Made by a program: the position numbers and the translations under genes. DNA of 64,000 nt from Poriferisocius sp965200775 (GTDB taxonomy: Bacteria; Actinomycetota; Acidimicrobiia; Acidimicrobiales; Bin134). Positions 26,304 through 33,502 of the stretch are shown here, in pieces (the first letter of the stretch is position 1; each line of letters starts with the position of its first letter). A model generated the notes under the pieces. That model had not been told where the DNA came from. It made no database searches and saw nothing but the letters and a program-made list of their open reading frames with translations. The stretch spans positions 682,001 to 746,000 of the forward strand of contig OZ241383.1 of NCBI GenBank assembly GCA_965200775.1, written 5' to 3'.

Positions 26304-26846
26304 TCAGATGCCGACCAGGGTTCGAAGGTCTGAGTGTCTTGTGGTTCCGAGGCGGTCCTGGTGTCGGCGGAGTTCGAGGCCGGCATTGATCGCGGCTCGG
26401 ACGTGGTCGTCGATAGCGTCGCTGAGTGTCGTGGTGAGGTGTGTTTGGAACCAGGTTTCGACTTCGTCGCTGCGCCATAGCCGGTAGCGGCTGCGAGGGT
26501 CGGTCATTGGGGGTGGGAATCCGCCCGGTCCGCGCTCGCCCGTGATGAGCAGCCGCACGCTCTCGCGGGTACGGCCGGTGCGGGCCGCAATGTCTGCCAT
26601 GGAGACCAGCCCGGCGTCGGCGAGGCGAAGCACGGTGACTTCCTCGATGGTTTCGAGTTCGGCGACAGCGGACAGTACGGCGTCTTGGAGGGAGTCGGCG
26701 TCGCGGTCGAAGTCGACGAACTGGATACCGTCGGCTCGACCGATAAGGGCGTCGTCACCACCGGCCTCGTATACCGCGTTGGCGAGTTCGTCTGATTGGA
26801 GATCGGGACCATCGACGATCAGGGTGAAGGTATGGGTGGTCATCAT
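26304..26846 (-). CDS. HTH DNA-binding partner protein of a HicA-like gene
   Basis: 180 residues from ATG 26846 (GAGGACAG upstream). N-terminal half starts HTFTLIVDGPDLQSDELANA and GRADGIQFVDFDRDADSL; the middle is a MerR/excisionase-like HTH, LVSMADIAARTGRTRESVRL, then GPGGFPPPMTDPRSRYRLWR (a wing) and a C-terminal helix with AAINAGLELR. The ATG overlaps the stop of the small gene upstream (ATGA). The two are a recurrent gene pair in actinobacteria as far as I recall. A toxin-antitoxin or regulatory module is likely, with this protein as DNA-binding component (inference). Confidence 0.65.
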   Translation of the reverse strand: MMTTHTFTLIVDGPDLQSDELANAVYEAGGDDALIGRADGIQFVDFDRDADSLQDAVLSAVAELETIEEVTVLRLADAGLVSMADIAARTGRTRESVRLLITGERGPGGFPPPMTDPRSRYRLWRSDEVETWFQTHLTTTLSDAIDDHVRAAINAGLELRRHQDRLGTTRHSDLRTLVGI

Positions 26847-27094
26847 CTGTCCTCGCTTTCTTGTTCGGTCGTGTGATTGCATCGGTCGAGCGCTCGTCTG
26901 ATCTGACGGGCGTGGTTGCCGGGACTTCTTGGTGTTGACCAGATCGAGATCTGGCAGCCTGATCGGCTGGATTCTGCGCAGAGGGCGACGCCCCGACGGT
27001 GTCCGGAGGTTGTTGGAGATACGGTCCATCCGGCATCCTCAAGTTCGGCCAGGGCTGCTTCGACCTCCTTCTTCGGATGTCGAACCCTGGGCAT
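26843..27094 (-). CDS. Small HicA-like protein of an uncharacterised two-gene module
   Basis: 83 residues from ATG 27094 (MPRVRHPKKEVEAALAELED); TTG 27109 is less likely because the promoter -10 box overlaps it. The layout helix (EVEAALAELEDAGW), strands around TTSGHRRGV, and ISIWSTPRSPGNHARQIRR recalls the dsRBD-like fold of HicA toxins, with a conserved His in SGHRRG. I cannot show mRNA interferase activity from sequence. Transcribed leaderlessly under an inverted-repeat operator and coupled to the HTH gene. Confidence 0.6.
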   Translation of the reverse strand: MPRVRHPKKEVEAALAELEDAGWTVSPTTSGHRRGVALCAESSRSGCQISIWSTPRSPGNHARQIRRALDRCNHTTEQESEDR

Positions 27095-27130
27095 GTTGAC
27101 ACCATACAACGCCTGTTGGGTCGTGTCAAC
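27095..27130 (-). promoter_or_regulatory. Leaderless promoter inside a perfect inverted repeat (HicA-like/HTH operon)
   Basis: On the minus strand TTGACA (27129-27124), a 17-base spacer and TATGGT (27106-27101) lie 6 bases before the ATG at 27094. Perfect 8-base arms GTTGACAC (27130-27123) and GTGTCAAC (27102-27095) enclose the promoter: the left arm contains the -35 and the right arm the -10 end and transcription start. Strong candidate operator for the HTH protein. Confidence 0.8.
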
Positions 27131-27212
27131 GCTCGATGTGTCGCGCCGAATGGGGAGAACATCCTCGTCCGGTTCTGGGAAGTGTCAGGTTCTCCACAAG
27201 AGTTGAGGCGAT

Positions 27213-27323
27213 GGGTTAGCGGCGGAATCGGCGGAGCGCAGCCTTGCGGCGGCCCTGGTATCGGCGGAGTTCGAGGCCGGCCCCGGCCTGGCGAAGCACG
27301 GTGAAGTCCTTGATGGTTTTGAG
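27213..27323 (+). repeat. Mosaic recombination scar built from three neighbouring sequences
   Basis: 27213-27258 matches 28154-28199 (3' end of the DUF1214 gene) with one mismatch in 46. 27254-27281 matches 26357-26384 (HTH gene) with one mismatch in 28. 27291-27323 matches 26625-26657 with about four mismatches in 33. All are in the same orientation, and the first two pieces share the junction CCTGG. It lies between the HicA-like promoter and the vapB promoter and encodes nothing. Confidence 0.8.
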
Positions 27324-27342
27324 CCTCGCGGCGGTGTAGGTG

Positions 27343-27369
27343 TATCGTTAGTGTATGTCTCGCACTAAC
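27343..27369 (+). promoter_or_regulatory. Leaderless promoter and inverted repeat of vapBC
   Basis: TATCGT at 27343-27348 lies 6 bases before the vapB ATG (27355). Perfect 7-base arms GTTAGTG (27347-27353) and CACTAAC (27363-27369) straddle the start codon, a likely VapB(C) operator. Confidence 0.65.
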
Positions 27370-27555
27370 ATTGATCTTGACGATGTGGCCTGTCTGGCGG
27401 TAATGGAGCGATTCAACCTGGACTCCAAACGTGATGCCGTCAATCTTGCCCTACGCCGACTAGCAGCCGAGCCTCTTGATCTTGATACTGCCCGACGGAT
27501 GCGGGGTTCGGGGTGGGAAGGCAATCTTGACGAGATGCGGGCCAGCCGGGTCTGA
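27355..27555 (+). CDS. vapB: VapB-type antitoxin
   Basis: 66 residues: MSRTNIDLDDVACLAVMERF with the ribbon-helix-helix pattern RTNIDLD...SKRDAVNLALRRLA, followed by a short toxin-binding tail (MRGSGWEGNLDEMRASRV) typical of the VapB family. The stop overlaps the VapC ATG (TGATG), so the two are coupled. Promoter and operator lie immediately upstream; it would bind DNA as a dimer or with VapC. Confidence 0.85.
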   Translation: MSRTNIDLDDVACLAVMERFNLDSKRDAVNLALRRLAAEPLDLDTARRMRGSGWEGNLDEMRASRV

Positions 27556-27953
27556 TGATTTTTGTCGACACCTCGGCATGGGTCGAGTTCCTGCGTGGCA
27601 GTGGCTCTGCGGTGTGCAACGCGGTTGATGAACTACTCGACGGTGACCTTGCAATTTGTGATGCGATCAGCATGGAGGTGCTGGCTGGTGCGCGCGACGA
27701 GCAGCATCTTGGCCAGCTTCGCGGGTTGCTTGCTCGGGCCACGCTGGTTTCGGTTGAGGCCGAGGACTACGACCACGCCGCTGCTCTCTACCGGATCTGC
27801 CGACGGAACGGCGAGACCATCCGCAAGCTGATTGATTGTCTCATAGCAGCAGTAGCAATTCGTGCCGACGCTCCAATTCTCCACGCCGACGCCGACTTCG
27901 CCGCTCTCACTCGGCACACTCCGCTGGCCACGCACTACGAATCACCCAGGTGA
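27555..27953 (+). CDS. vapC: VapC-type PIN-domain ribonuclease toxin
   Basis: 132 residues. PIN acidic residues: Asp in MIFVDTSAWVEFLRG, Glu in ISMEVLAGARDEQHL, Asp in KLIDCLIAAVAIRADAPI and Asp in LHADADFAAL. All four are present, so it should be an active Mg-dependent RNase. Coupled to vapB. Followed by about 200 bases without a supported gene (27954-28156) before the 3' end of the convergent DUF1214 gene. Confidence 0.88.
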   Translation: MIFVDTSAWVEFLRGSGSAVCNAVDELLDGDLAICDAISMEVLAGARDEQHLGQLRGLLARATLVSVEAEDYDHAAALYRICRRNGETIRKLIDCLIAAVAIRADAPILHADADFAALTRHTPLATHYESPR

Positions 27954-28156
27954 TTCATGTCTGTGCATCGAGATCTCATTCATATGTCCAAAAGGACTGG
28001 TGGTCGATTGACCCGCTTTTGGACGCAGGTGTCGGCGATCATGTCGACTCCGATGCCCTGCGGAGGCGGACCAGTGTCCTCGTAGCAGGTGAACAACTGG
28101 AGACCGAACGGCACCCCGAACTCGCCATTCACCATCGACGTACTCGTCGGCGCGGG

Positions 28157-29335
28157 TTAGCGGCGGAATCGGCGGAGCGCAGCCTTGCGGCGGGCCTGGA
28201 GCAGTTCTTTGCGCTCGTAGGGGTGCAGGCGGCGTTCGGACGCCGGAATCACATCATCCAATAATGCGAAGTCGACGAGGCGACATGTCGGCACGGGTGC
28301 GGCGTCGGCCTGGTTCCACCGAAAAAGTAGGACCCCCTGTGTGGCCCCGGCCAGATCGAGCCAGTTGGCTACGCCGGGGTCGTCATGGGCGAGAACCAGG
28401 CGCAAGAGACCGTCGTCCAGCATTGCCTGGCCCCGGGTGAGGCTAGTCTGGCGATTGACCCAGTCGGTGGATTGACCCCAGATGTCGCCGAGTTGCACAT
28501 TCCAATAGCTGCACGACGGAATCTCCACCTCGACGACGAGCGCCTGGTCGTGCCCTATGTCGTACCAGCACTCGGCGTATTCCTGGCCGGTCAGCCCTCC
28601 GAGGGGCGCGGTGTCCTTGTTGGCCACGAAGTGATCGAACAAGTTCACCTCGCCCCGGTCGATGTGGCCCCGGTAGTAGTCGTTCCAGTAGGGAGGCACC
28701 CGCTGTACCTCGGCGGTAACGCTGCACAGCTTGGCCGCAAGTGTCTCGGGAGTGGGACGTGCCGGCGGTGGAGCCCCGACGCAACGGATCGAGAGCTCGG
28801 CCAGTCGCTCTTTCTCCCAGTCACCGAGGAATTGTCGAACTATCAGTGATGTGCGCTTGGGGGGAAGCACGAACCAGGGATGGCCCTTGTCGCCGGGGTC
28901 GGGCATCGAACTCAGCGTGATCGAGAAATTACCGTCGGCATCCGCAGCGAGATCCTCTCTGTCGATGCTCAGAAGCTGCTCGATACCACCACCACCCCAG
29001 TCCATCCGCATCACGGTGAAACCCAGAAAGGCGACGGTGCCTACGTTTCCGTCCAGAACGTAGGTCTCGGTGAGGTCGAGTGGAGCGGTCTGATACAGCG
29101 CATCGGGGTTGTCCAGCCCCATCTTGCTCGGATGGAACCAACCGAGTTCGGGGTGGAGAGGATCACCATTCTCCACGGTTGCAAGGGTTGCCTTCACCAG
29201 GGAGCGCAACACATGCTGTACGCCCTCGGCCTGATCGGCGGGAGAGCTGGATACCTGATCCTCGGTGAATACGTAGTCGACGGCCCCCTTCAGGTCGTCG
29301 CAGAAGTCGTCCCATGCCTGTCGGAGATCGGCCAT
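28157..29335 (-). CDS. DUF1214 domain-containing protein, copy 1
   Basis: 392 residues (MADLRQAWDDFCDDLKGAVD). Conserved blocks of the family occur along the length: HPELGWFHPSKMGLDNPDALYQ, LIVRQFLGDWEKERLAELSI, PPYWNDYY, AECWYDIGHDQALVVEVEIP, CSYWNVQLGDIWGQSTDWVN, LVLAHDDPGVANWLDLAGAT. Closely related in order and sequence to the gene at 55820. Function of DUF1214 proteins is unknown. Leaderless start: TACCCT on the minus strand 6 bases before the ATG. The 3' end (46 bases) is duplicated at 27213. Confidence 0.85.
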   Translation of the reverse strand: MADLRQAWDDFCDDLKGAVDYVFTEDQVSSSPADQAEGVQHVLRSLVKATLATVENGDPLHPELGWFHPSKMGLDNPDALYQTAPLDLTETYVLDGNVGTVAFLGFTVMRMDWGGGGIEQLLSIDREDLAADADGNFSITLSSMPDPGDKGHPWFVLPPKRTSLIVRQFLGDWEKERLAELSIRCVGAPPPARPTPETLAAKLCSVTAEVQRVPPYWNDYYRGHIDRGEVNLFDHFVANKDTAPLGGLTGQEYAECWYDIGHDQALVVEVEIPSCSYWNVQLGDIWGQSTDWVNRQTSLTRGQAMLDDGLLRLVLAHDDPGVANWLDLAGATQGVLLFRWNQADAAPVPTCRLVDFALLDDVIPASERRLHPYERKELLQARRKAALRRFRR

Positions 29336-29341
29336 GGCCGC

Positions 29342-29347
29342 AGGGTA
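29342..29347 (-). promoter_or_regulatory. -10 box of leaderless DUF1214 gene (copy 1)
   Basis: TACCCT on the minus strand lies 6 bases before the ATG at 29335; no ribosome binding site. Confidence 0.5.
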
Positions 29348-29454
29348 TCAACGGAGTGACCGTGAAGTTATGGGCGACCGGGCCGAGGCGCCGTGCCAAA
29401 GACCCCGAATCGGTGGCTACGCTCTGTGGGTTGTCCACGGGGAAGGGGACCGAG

Positions 29455-30198
29455 GTGTCGATATTTGATCTAACCGGGCGGGTAGCGGTGGTAACCGGCG
29501 CAGGCCAGGGCGTGGGGGCGGGCGTTGCCGGGGCGCTCGCCGGGCAGGGAGCCCACGTGTTGGTCAACGATCTCGTGGGCGATCGGGCCGAGGCGGTGGC
29601 GGCCGAGCTGGGGGAGCGTGGCCTGGCGGCCGACCCGCTGCCCTTCGACGTGACCGATCCCGCAGCGGTTGGAGACGCGCTCGCCGGCCGGCACGTTGAC
29701 ATCCTCGTCAACAATGCGGGCAACAGCGGCGGTCACATGATGCAGCCCCGGCCCTTCGTGGAGACCGACCCCGACGAGTGGGAGGCCCCGTTGGCGGTCA
29801 ACCTCGGCGGGGTCATGCACTGCACCCACGCCGTGCTCGGCGGCATGGTGGATCGGGGCTGGGGCCGTGTCATCGGCATTGTCTCGGGTGCCGGCACCGT
29901 GGGCGTGGCCATCGGGGTAGCCGCTTACTCGGCCGGCAAGGGGGGTGCCGCCGGGTTGTTGCGGTCGGTGGCCCTGGAAGTGGCCCGAACCGGCGTCACG
30001 GTGAACTCGATTGCCCTGGGCCTAATGAACAACACCGGCGGGAGCGGCATCACAGACGGCCTGGCCAGGGCGATCCCCACCGGCCGTCTGGGCACCCCGG
30101 ATGATGTCGGCGCGCTGTGCGTCTACCTCGCTTCCGAGGAAGCATCGTGGATGATTGCCCAGACTATCCCCCTAGCGGGCGGGTCGATCACGAGCTGA
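29455..30198 (+). CDS. Short-chain dehydrogenase/reductase (FabG-like)
   Basis: 247 residues from GTG 29455 (MSIFDLTGRVAVVTGAGQGV), preceded by GGGGAAGGGG. NAD(P)-binding TGAGQGVGAGVAGA, DILVNNAGNSGG (NNAG), catalytic Ser in IVSGAG and Tyr/Lys in AAYSAGKGG are present. The C-terminal GTPDDVGALCVYLASEEASW and PLAGGSI complete the classical SDR fold. Acts on a hydroxyl/keto substrate that cannot be named. The region to 29314 is an open frame but not homologous. The 3' end faces the VOC gene across a triple hairpin repeat. Confidence 0.85.
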   Translation: MSIFDLTGRVAVVTGAGQGVGAGVAGALAGQGAHVLVNDLVGDRAEAVAAELGERGLAADPLPFDVTDPAAVGDALAGRHVDILVNNAGNSGGHMMQPRPFVETDPDEWEAPLAVNLGGVMHCTHAVLGGMVDRGWGRVIGIVSGAGTVGVAIGVAAYSAGKGGAAGLLRSVALEVARTGVTVNSIALGLMNNTGGSGITDGLARAIPTGRLGTPDDVGALCVYLASEEASWMIAQTIPLAGGSITS

Positions 30199-30204
30199 CA
30201 CCCA

Positions 30205-30327
30205 AACTGCCCCTGAGACAGGGGCACAGAGGGCAACTATTCGACAACTGCCCCTGAGACAGGGGCACAGAGGGCAACTATTCGACAACTGCCCCTGAGA
30301 CAGGGGCACAGAGGGCAACTATTCGAT
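30205..30327. repeat. Three 41-bp direct repeats, each with a terminator-like hairpin
   Basis: Units begin at 30205, 30246 and 30287 and are almost identical. Each contains TGCCCCTG-AGA-CAGGGGCA, a perfect 8-bp stem with a 3-base loop. They fill the gap between two convergent genes, and the third unit contains the last codons and stop of the VOC gene. Likely bidirectional transcription terminators multiplied by tandem duplication. Confidence 0.85.
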
Positions 30328-30855
30328 TGTCCAGCCGTCTGGCAGCTTGGCGTCGCCCACCAGCTCGTGGGTTTCCTCATCCTGCTCGATGTCCTCGAGG
30401 TGGGCCCAGAGCATCAACTGGTTGCCCCAGGGGTCGAGGAACGAGGCGTTGGCCCCTCCGAACTCGGTCCAGAAGTGGTGGCGCCACAGCTCGGTGGCAC
30501 CGTTGGCGACGGCCCGGTCAATGATCTCGTCCATGTCGTCGTCGTCGGACACGAGGATCCAGGCCCGGGTGGTGCGGCCGCCGTCGTGCATCTGCCGCAT
30601 GCCCCGCTGGTCCTCGGGGCGGGGGTCGGGGCGGGGATCGGTTGCCAGCGAGATGCCCATGTGGAGGTTGCCGGTCGGACCCTGGGAGCCGTCGTCGAGC
30701 TTGAAGTTCTGGCCGGGCACGATGCGGTTGAACACGCCGTTGATTCGGTCCTCGATCTCCCACCCCATCACGTTCCGGTAGAACTCGGTGGCAGCGGCGA
30801 TGTCGCCGACCGGAAAATCGACGAATACGAGGATGTTGGGATAGGGCTCACTCAC
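30319..30855 (-). CDS. VOC (glyoxalase/dioxygenase) superfamily protein
   Basis: 178 residues from GTG 30855 (GGAGGA 3 bases upstream). Starts MSEPYPNILVFVDFPVGDI with the paired beta-alpha-beta-beta-beta modules of the VOC fold; GDIAAATEFYRNVMGWEIED, DEIIDRAVANGATELWRHHF and SFLDPWGNQLML are typical. Metal ligands look incomplete, so activity is unpredictable; members range from glyoxalases to antibiotic-binding proteins. Its 3' end lies in the triple repeat. Confidence 0.8.
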   Translation of the reverse strand: MSEPYPNILVFVDFPVGDIAAATEFYRNVMGWEIEDRINGVFNRIVPGQNFKLDDGSQGPTGNLHMGISLATDPRPDPRPEDQRGMRQMHDGGRTTRAWILVSDDDDMDEIIDRAVANGATELWRHHFWTEFGGANASFLDPWGNQLMLWAHLEDIEQDEETHELVGDAKLPDGWTIE

Positions 30856-31009
30856 TGGTCCTCCAGCGCAGGTATCGGCTTCGGCGGCCACCTTGACCAC
30901 CGCGGCCCCGACTGTACTCGTGGGCCAACACCCAGACCATTTGCCCACGCCCGCCCTTCCCGGCCCCGCTCGGTTGGAGGCCAAGCAGCCGATGGCCGAT
31001 CTGCGCCGG

Positions 31010-31015
31010 TAGGGT
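31010..31015 (+). promoter_or_regulatory. -10 box of leaderless mec
   Basis: TAGGGT ends 6 bases before the GTG at 31022; no ribosome binding site is present. Confidence 0.55.
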
Positions 31016-31021
31016 GGGCCG

Positions 31022-31438
31022 GTGCTGCGGTTGAGTTCCGAGGTTCACGGCGAGGTCATCGCCCACGCGTTGGCGGGATTGCCGAACGAGGCGTGTGGGC
31101 TGTTGGCCGCTTCCGGAGCAGGCGAGCTGGTCACCCGGTTCTTCCCGATGCACAATGCGGCGGAGTCCAGCCGCATCTACCGGCTCGACGACGCCGAGTA
31201 CCTCCAGGTCGAGCGAACTGCCGACGAGGAAGGCCTGGCCTTGGTGGCGGTCATGCACTCCCACACCCACACCACCGCTTACCCGTCGCCCACCGACATG
31301 CACGACGCCTCAGCCTTCGATCCGTTCGGGGCGCTGCTCTACGTGATCGTCTCCCTGAAAGACCCCGAGCCATCACTGCGCTGCTACCGCATCTTGGAGG
31401 GGGCGATTGCTGAGGAGCCGGTAACCGTCGAGGGGTAA
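31022..31438 (+). CDS. mec: Mec-like JAMM metallopeptidase (CysO-cysteine peptidase family)
   Basis: 138 residues. JAMM zinc motif: catalytic Glu in PNEACGLLAAS, then MHSHTHTTAYPSPTD with the His-x-His and the Asp. In mycobacteria Mec+ cleaves cysteine from the CysO sulfur carrier after CysM has built it there. Here the gene is followed 10 bases later by cysM, and rph and rdgB follow as in mycobacteria, but no cysO lies between. The role therefore rests on a CysO located elsewhere, or the protein processes another carrier. Confidence 0.85.
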   Translation: MLRLSSEVHGEVIAHALAGLPNEACGLLAASGAGELVTRFFPMHNAAESSRIYRLDDAEYLQVERTADEEGLALVAVMHSHTHTTAYPSPTDMHDASAFDPFGALLYVIVSLKDPEPSLRCYRILEGAIAEEPVTVEG

Positions 31439-31441
31439 TCT
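31436..31441 (+). promoter_or_regulatory. -10 box of cysM
   Basis: TAATCT ends 7 bases before the GTG at 31449 and overlaps the stop codon of mec, so cysM may also have its own leaderless transcript. Confidence 0.45.
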
Positions 31442-31448
31442 GGGGCCA

Positions 31449-32399
31449 GTGGCGTCGCATTCCTCAGTTGTCGACCTGATCGGCAACACCCCACTGGTCG
31501 ACATCTCCGAGCTGTCCCCGAACCCGTCGGTCTCCATCTGGATCAAGCTGGAGGGGCTCAACCCGGCCGGGTCGGTCAAGGACAGGGTGGCTCGCCAGAT
31601 GATCCTGGAGGCCGAAGCCGACGGCACCCTGGAACCGGGCCGCACCATTATCGAGCCATCGTCGGGCAATACCGGCATAGCCCTGGCCATGATCGCCCGG
31701 CTTCGGGGCTACCCGGTCAAGATCGTGATGCCCGAGAACGTGTCCGCCGAGCGCCGCCAACTCCTCGAGGTGTTCGGGGCCGAAATCATCTGGTCGCCGG
31801 GAGCCGAAGGGTCGAACGGGGCGGTGCGCATGGCCCAGAAGCTGGCCGACGACAACCCGGATTGGGCGTTCCTCTACCAGTACGGCAACGAGGCCAACCC
31901 CCGAGCCCACTACCAGAGCACCGGCCCGGAAATCCTGGCCGACTGCCCGCAGATCACCCACTTCGTGTCCGGACTGGGGACGAGCGGAACCCTCATGGGG
32001 GTGGGGGCCTACCTCAAGGAACACAAGCCATCGGTGCAGATGCTGGCCGTGGAGCCACCCGCCGGGGAGATGGTGGATGGCCTGCGCAGCCTGGACGACG
32101 GGTTCATCCCACCTGTGTACGAGAAGTGGGGCGGCGATCAGCTCCTGGATGGCAAACGAATCGTGCGGCCACGGGAGTCCATCGAGTGGACCCGGCGCCT
32201 GGCCGCCGAAGCGGGCATCTTCGCCGGAATCTCCACCGGGGCTGCGTTGGCCGGTGCGGCACGTGTAGCCGAGCGAATCGACGCGGGCACCGCGGTGGTG
32301 GTGTCGGCCGATGGAGGATGGAAGTACCTGTCTACCGGGGCGTGGACCGATCCGATCGAGGAAGTAACGGCCCGGGCGGAAACGATCATCTACTTCTGA
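31449..32399 (+). CDS. cysM: Cysteine synthase CysM (sulfur-carrier/O-phosphoserine type likely)
   Basis: 316 residues. PLP fold type II: LIGNTPLVDI, PLP Lys in LNPAGSVKDRVA, SSGNTGIALAMIA (substrate loop), GLGTSGTLMGVG (phosphate cradle). The tail EGIFAGISTGAAL-like segment and DGGWKYLSTGAW match mycobacterial CysM. The Arg in DGLRSLDDGFIPP aligns, from memory, with the residue that gives mycobacterial CysM its O-phosphoserine preference. Together with mec and a MoeZ-like E1 elsewhere in the window it suggests a thiocarboxylate-dependent cysteine route. Confidence 0.88.
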   Translation: MASHSSVVDLIGNTPLVDISELSPNPSVSIWIKLEGLNPAGSVKDRVARQMILEAEADGTLEPGRTIIEPSSGNTGIALAMIARLRGYPVKIVMPENVSAERRQLLEVFGAEIIWSPGAEGSNGAVRMAQKLADDNPDWAFLYQYGNEANPRAHYQSTGPEILADCPQITHFVSGLGTSGTLMGVGAYLKEHKPSVQMLAVEPPAGEMVDGLRSLDDGFIPPVYEKWGGDQLLDGKRIVRPRESIEWTRRLAAEAGIFAGISTGAALAGAARVAERIDAGTAVVVSADGGWKYLSTGAWTDPIEEVTARAETIIYF

Positions 32400-32525
32400 C
32401 CGCTGATTCCGAGCACAGGGCACGACTCGGCAAGTTTTTCTTCCCACAACGTGCTATCGGCCGATCGTGGTGCTACTGTTATCGTACCCAAACCACACCA
32501 CCATGCTGAAGCCCTGCTTCAGCCG

Positions 32526-32566
32526 AACGGCCTCGATTCAACCCGCCAGAGTCGAGGCCGTTTTCG
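32526..32566 (+). terminator. Rho-independent terminator-like hairpin between cysM and rph
   Basis: Perfect 11-base arms AACGGCCTCGA (32526-32536) and TCGAGGCCGTT (32552-32562) with a 15-base loop, followed by a short T-rich run (TTTT overlapping the arm, then CGTT). It lies 127 bases after the cysM stop and 135 before rph. Could end the mec-cysM transcript or attenuate rph. The rest of 32400-32700 holds nothing I can support. Confidence 0.6.
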
Positions 32567-32700
32567 TTCCTGCGAATCAGCAGTCGGCCTGCGAATCGGC
32601 TGGGATGGCGGGGCGGTGGCGTGCGAGGCTTCAGACTCGTTCGGCCGGCAGGTCGAAGTGGTTCAACAAGACCGGAGGTAACAGGCATGAGGACGGATTC

Positions 32701-33435
32701 ATGACGAGGAGCGATGGCCGGTCTCCCGATCAGTTGAGGCCCATCGAGTTCCAGCGGGATTTCACCGAGATGGCCGACGGGTCGGTGCTGATCTCGTTCG
32801 GCCGCACCCAGGTTCTGTGTACTGCTTCGGTGGATCCCGACGTGCCCAGGTGGCTGAGGGGCCGGGGAACGGGTTGGGTGACCGCCGAGTACTCCATGCT
32901 GCCGGGATCATCGCCGGAACGGGTCAACCGGGAAGCAGCCCGAGGCCGCCAGTCAGGCCGCACCCAGGAGATCCAACGGCTCATCGGACGGTCTCTGCGA
33001 GCGGTCATCGATGAGTCGGTGCTCGGCGAACGACAGGTGATTTGCGACTGCGATGTGTTGCAGGCCGACGGCGGCACCCGAACAGCGTCAATCAGCGGGG
33101 CCTATATCGCCTTGCACGACGCCCTCAGCCGGCTGGTGGCCCGAGGCGAGATAGACGAACACCCCATGCGGGAAGCGTGCGCCGCGGTTTCGGTAGGGAT
33201 CGTGAACGGGGTGTCGTCTCTCGACCTCCCCTACGAGGAGGACGTGGCTGCCGAGGTGGACATGAACGTGGTGATGACCGAGTCGGGCAAGTTCGTCGAG
33301 GTGCAGGGAACCGCCGAAGGTCAACCGTTTCACCGGGGTCAACTCGACGAGCTACTCGACCTGGCCACGTCGGGAATCAGCCGGATCATCGAGCTCCAGA
33401 ACCAGCTTCTGGCCGATCCGCCCTCTGCACGCTGA
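32701..33435 (+). CDS. rph: Ribonuclease PH
   Basis: 244 residues from ATG 32701, with GAGG 8 bases upstream. Typical RNase PH: RSDGRSPDQLRPIEFQRDF, SFGRTQVLCTASVD, GWVTAEYSMLPGSSPERVNR, RTQEIQRLIGRSLRAV, VICDCDVLQADGGTRTASI and the C-terminal KFVEVQGTAEGQPF. It trims 3' ends of tRNA precursors phosphorolytically and works as a hexamer. A five-codon reading frame (ATG 32687, after GGAGG) ends in the rph start (ATGA overlap) and could couple translation. Same order rph-rdgB as in mycobacteria. Confidence 0.93.
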   Translation: MTRSDGRSPDQLRPIEFQRDFTEMADGSVLISFGRTQVLCTASVDPDVPRWLRGRGTGWVTAEYSMLPGSSPERVNREAARGRQSGRTQEIQRLIGRSLRAVIDESVLGERQVICDCDVLQADGGTRTASISGAYIALHDALSRLVARGEIDEHPMREACAAVSVGIVNGVSSLDLPYEEDVAAEVDMNVVMTESGKFVEVQGTAEGQPFHRGQLDELLDLATSGISRIIELQNQLLADPPSAR

Positions 33436-33502
33436 ACTATTGATGGCACCGGAAGGTGGTTGGGCGTTTGTCATCACCTGGCACTTGTAGGCATCGAGCG
33501 CA

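Noticed and set aside
30205..30327. CRISPR-like array
   Set aside because: Units are contiguous 41-bp direct repeats with no spacers, and no cas genes are present.
32687..32704. Five-codon leader peptide controlling rph
   Set aside because: It has a good ribosome binding site and an ATGA overlap with rph, but five codons without any regulatory codons or paired hairpins cannot be supported as a leader; noted under rph only.
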